This document shows, one piece after another, positions 26,753 through 27,524 of a stretch of DNA of 27,524 bases. Each line of letters begins with the position of its first letter. Within the stretch, counting starts at the first letter, position 1. The stretch spans positions 1-27,524 of the forward strand of contig JBEAOO010000019.1 of the NCBI GenBank assembly GCA_041164825.1. The letters run 5' to 3'. The stretch comes from JBEAOO01 sp041164825 (GTDB lineage: Bacteria > Pseudomonadota > Gammaproteobacteria > Burkholderiales > Burkholderiaceae_C). Under the pieces are notes generated by a model, which had not been told where the DNA came from, ran no database searches, and was given only the letters and a program-made list of their open reading frames with translations. The translations under genes were made by a program, and so were the position numbers.

Positions 26753-27524
26753 ATGAGTTCAGACCTGCGCACCGCCCCCGTCATCACCGAAGAACTGCTG
26801 GCCCGTCTGGATGTACCCGGGCCGCGCTACACCTCGTACCCCACTGCCGATCGTTTTGTGGAGGAGTTTGGCCCCGCGGCGTACCAGCAGGCGCTGTGGG
26901 CGCGGGCCAGTGGCTCGGGCACCGTGGGTGGTGCCGGCCCCTTGTCGGTGTATGTGCACATCCCGTTTTGCGAATCGGTCTGCTACTACTGTGCCTGCAA
27001 CAAGGTCATCACCAAGCACCACGAGCGTGCTGGTGAATACCTGGACGCCTTGGCGCTGGAGATCGACCTGCACACCGAGCGCCTGGGCGTGGGCCAACCG
27101 CTGTCGCAACTGCATTTTGGCGGCGGCTCGCCCACCTTCTTGAGCGACGAGGAGCTGACGCGCTTGATGGGCAAGTTGAAAGCGGCCTTCCGCATCCAGC
27201 CCGAGGCCGAGGTGTCGATCGAGGTCGACCCGCGCACCGTCACCACCGACCGCCTGCGCCATCTGGCCGCGCTCGGCTTCAACCGCCTGAGCTTTGGCGT
27301 GCAAGACTTTGAGCCCGCCGTGCAGCAGGCCGTGCACCGCGTTCAAAGCACCGAGAGCGTGCGTGAGTTGATGGAGGCGGCACGCACCTTGGGCTTCGTG
27401 TCCACCAATGTCGATCTGATCTACGGCCTGCCCAACCAAACGCCCGAATCGCTGCAGCGCACGGTGGCGCTGGTGAGCAGCTTGCGCCCGGACCGCATTG
27501 CGCTTTACGCCTACGCCCACTTGC
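26753..27524 (+). CDS. hemN: Oxygen-independent coproporphyrinogen III oxidase (3' end beyond window)
   Basis: The frame is open to the window edge, giving 257 residues of about 450-460 expected. It starts LLARLDVPGPRYTSYPTADRF, a conserved HemN N-terminus, then the radical SAM motif HIPFCESVCYYCACNK with C73, C77, C80 and the extra C82. LHFGGGSPTFL, EVDPRTVT, RLSFGVQDF and VDLIYGLPNQT follow as in characterised HemN. The enzyme decarboxylates coproporphyrinogen III without oxygen, feeding haem to the cbb3 oxidase under microaerobic conditions. An FNR box lies upstream, and no Shine-Dalgarno is seen before the ATG. Confidence 0.95.
   Translation, partial: MSSDLRTAPVITEELLARLDVPGPRYTSYPTADRFVEEFGPAAYQQALWARASGSGTVGGAGPLSVYVHIPFCESVCYYCACNKVITKHHERAGEYLDALALEIDLHTERLGVGQPLSQLHFGGGSPTFLSDEELTRLMGKLKAAFRIQPEAEVSIEVDPRTVTTDRLRHLAALGFNRLSFGVQDFEPAVQQAVHRVQSTESVRELMEAARTLGFVSTNVDLIYGLPNQTPESLQRTVALVSSLRPDRIALYAYAHL

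Noticed and set aside
1..27524. CRISPR arrays, tRNA or rRNA genes, prophage or defence islands
   Set aside because: No regularly spaced direct repeats, no tRNA-like cloverleaf found by eye, and no phage or defence-type protein families; the content is core metabolism, envelope, replication and respiration.

Overview
The window is GC-rich bacterial chromosome. Gene order and protein sequences point to a betaproteobacterium of the Comamonadaceae type (Hydrogenophaga, Acidovorax and Rhodoferax are relatives). The indicators are exbB-exbD-lpxK-Trm112-kdsB-adk facing xseA-sodB, the ffs/dnaX/ybaB/recR neighbourhood, and a ccoI-ccoS-ccoN-ccoO-ccoQ-ccoP-ccoG-fixH cluster followed by fnr and hemN. Nearly all of it is core genome. 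The only mobile DNA seen is the tail of an IS3-family element at the left edge.

Layout. 1-177: 3' end of an IS3-type transposase and its probable right terminus, followed by a small 15-bp tandem repeat. 391-573: 4.5S SRP RNA gene (ffs, minus strand) with a -10 box and a terminator. 658-1782 (-): a PurM/AIR-synthase-like protein that is not the canonical PurM. 1913-5241 (+): dnaX, ybaB, recR (replication and recombination repair). 5388-8155 (-): gloB then mltD, coupled by TGATG. 8154-9468 (+): YafS-like methyltransferase and rnhA, divergent from gloB with overlapping start codons. 9606-10373 (-): a short-chain dehydrogenase with a perfect 22-bp palindrome upstream. 10525-14492 (-): exbB, exbD, lpxK, Trm112-like, kdsB, adk (envelope biogenesis and energised transport, plus adenylate kinase). 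14840-16881 (+): xseA and sodB. 17011-17472 (-): secreted DUF192 protein. 17524-25513 (+): the cbb3 cytochrome oxidase locus, with Cu+ ATPase CcoI, CcoS, the structural subunits CcoN/O/Q/P, the Fe-S assembly protein CcoG, a short FixH-like protein and an uncharacterised 82-aa membrane protein. 25818-26561 (-): the Fnr/Anr oxygen-sensing regulator. 26753-end (+): hemN, cut by the window edge.

How the parts work together. The right third is a microaerobic respiration module. A regulator with the Fe-S cysteines of FNR sits beside its expected targets. I see FNR-type boxes upstream of ccoN (perfect, positioned like a class II site), between fnr and hemN (one mismatch) and, more weakly, upstream of ccoI. 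HemN makes haem without oxygen, CcoI supplies copper, and CcoG/FixH/CcoS assist assembly.

The most notable observation is inside dnaX. A T-TTT-TTT slippery heptamer in the correct phase is preceded by an SD-like GAGGGG and followed after 6 nt by a GC hairpin. The -1 frame ends at a TGA eight codons later. This is the architecture that makes the short gamma clamp-loader subunit in Escherichia coli, here with a U-run and a predicted 373-aa product. Other points of interest are possible leaderless starts (dnaX, gloB, hemN), a 27-codon ORF joined by overlapping stop/start codons to both neighbours in the cco cluster, and a consensus DnaA box between exbB and xseA. I saw no defence island, CRISPR array, prophage or biosynthetic cluster. 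All coordinates and motifs come from reading the sequence by eye; no database search was run.
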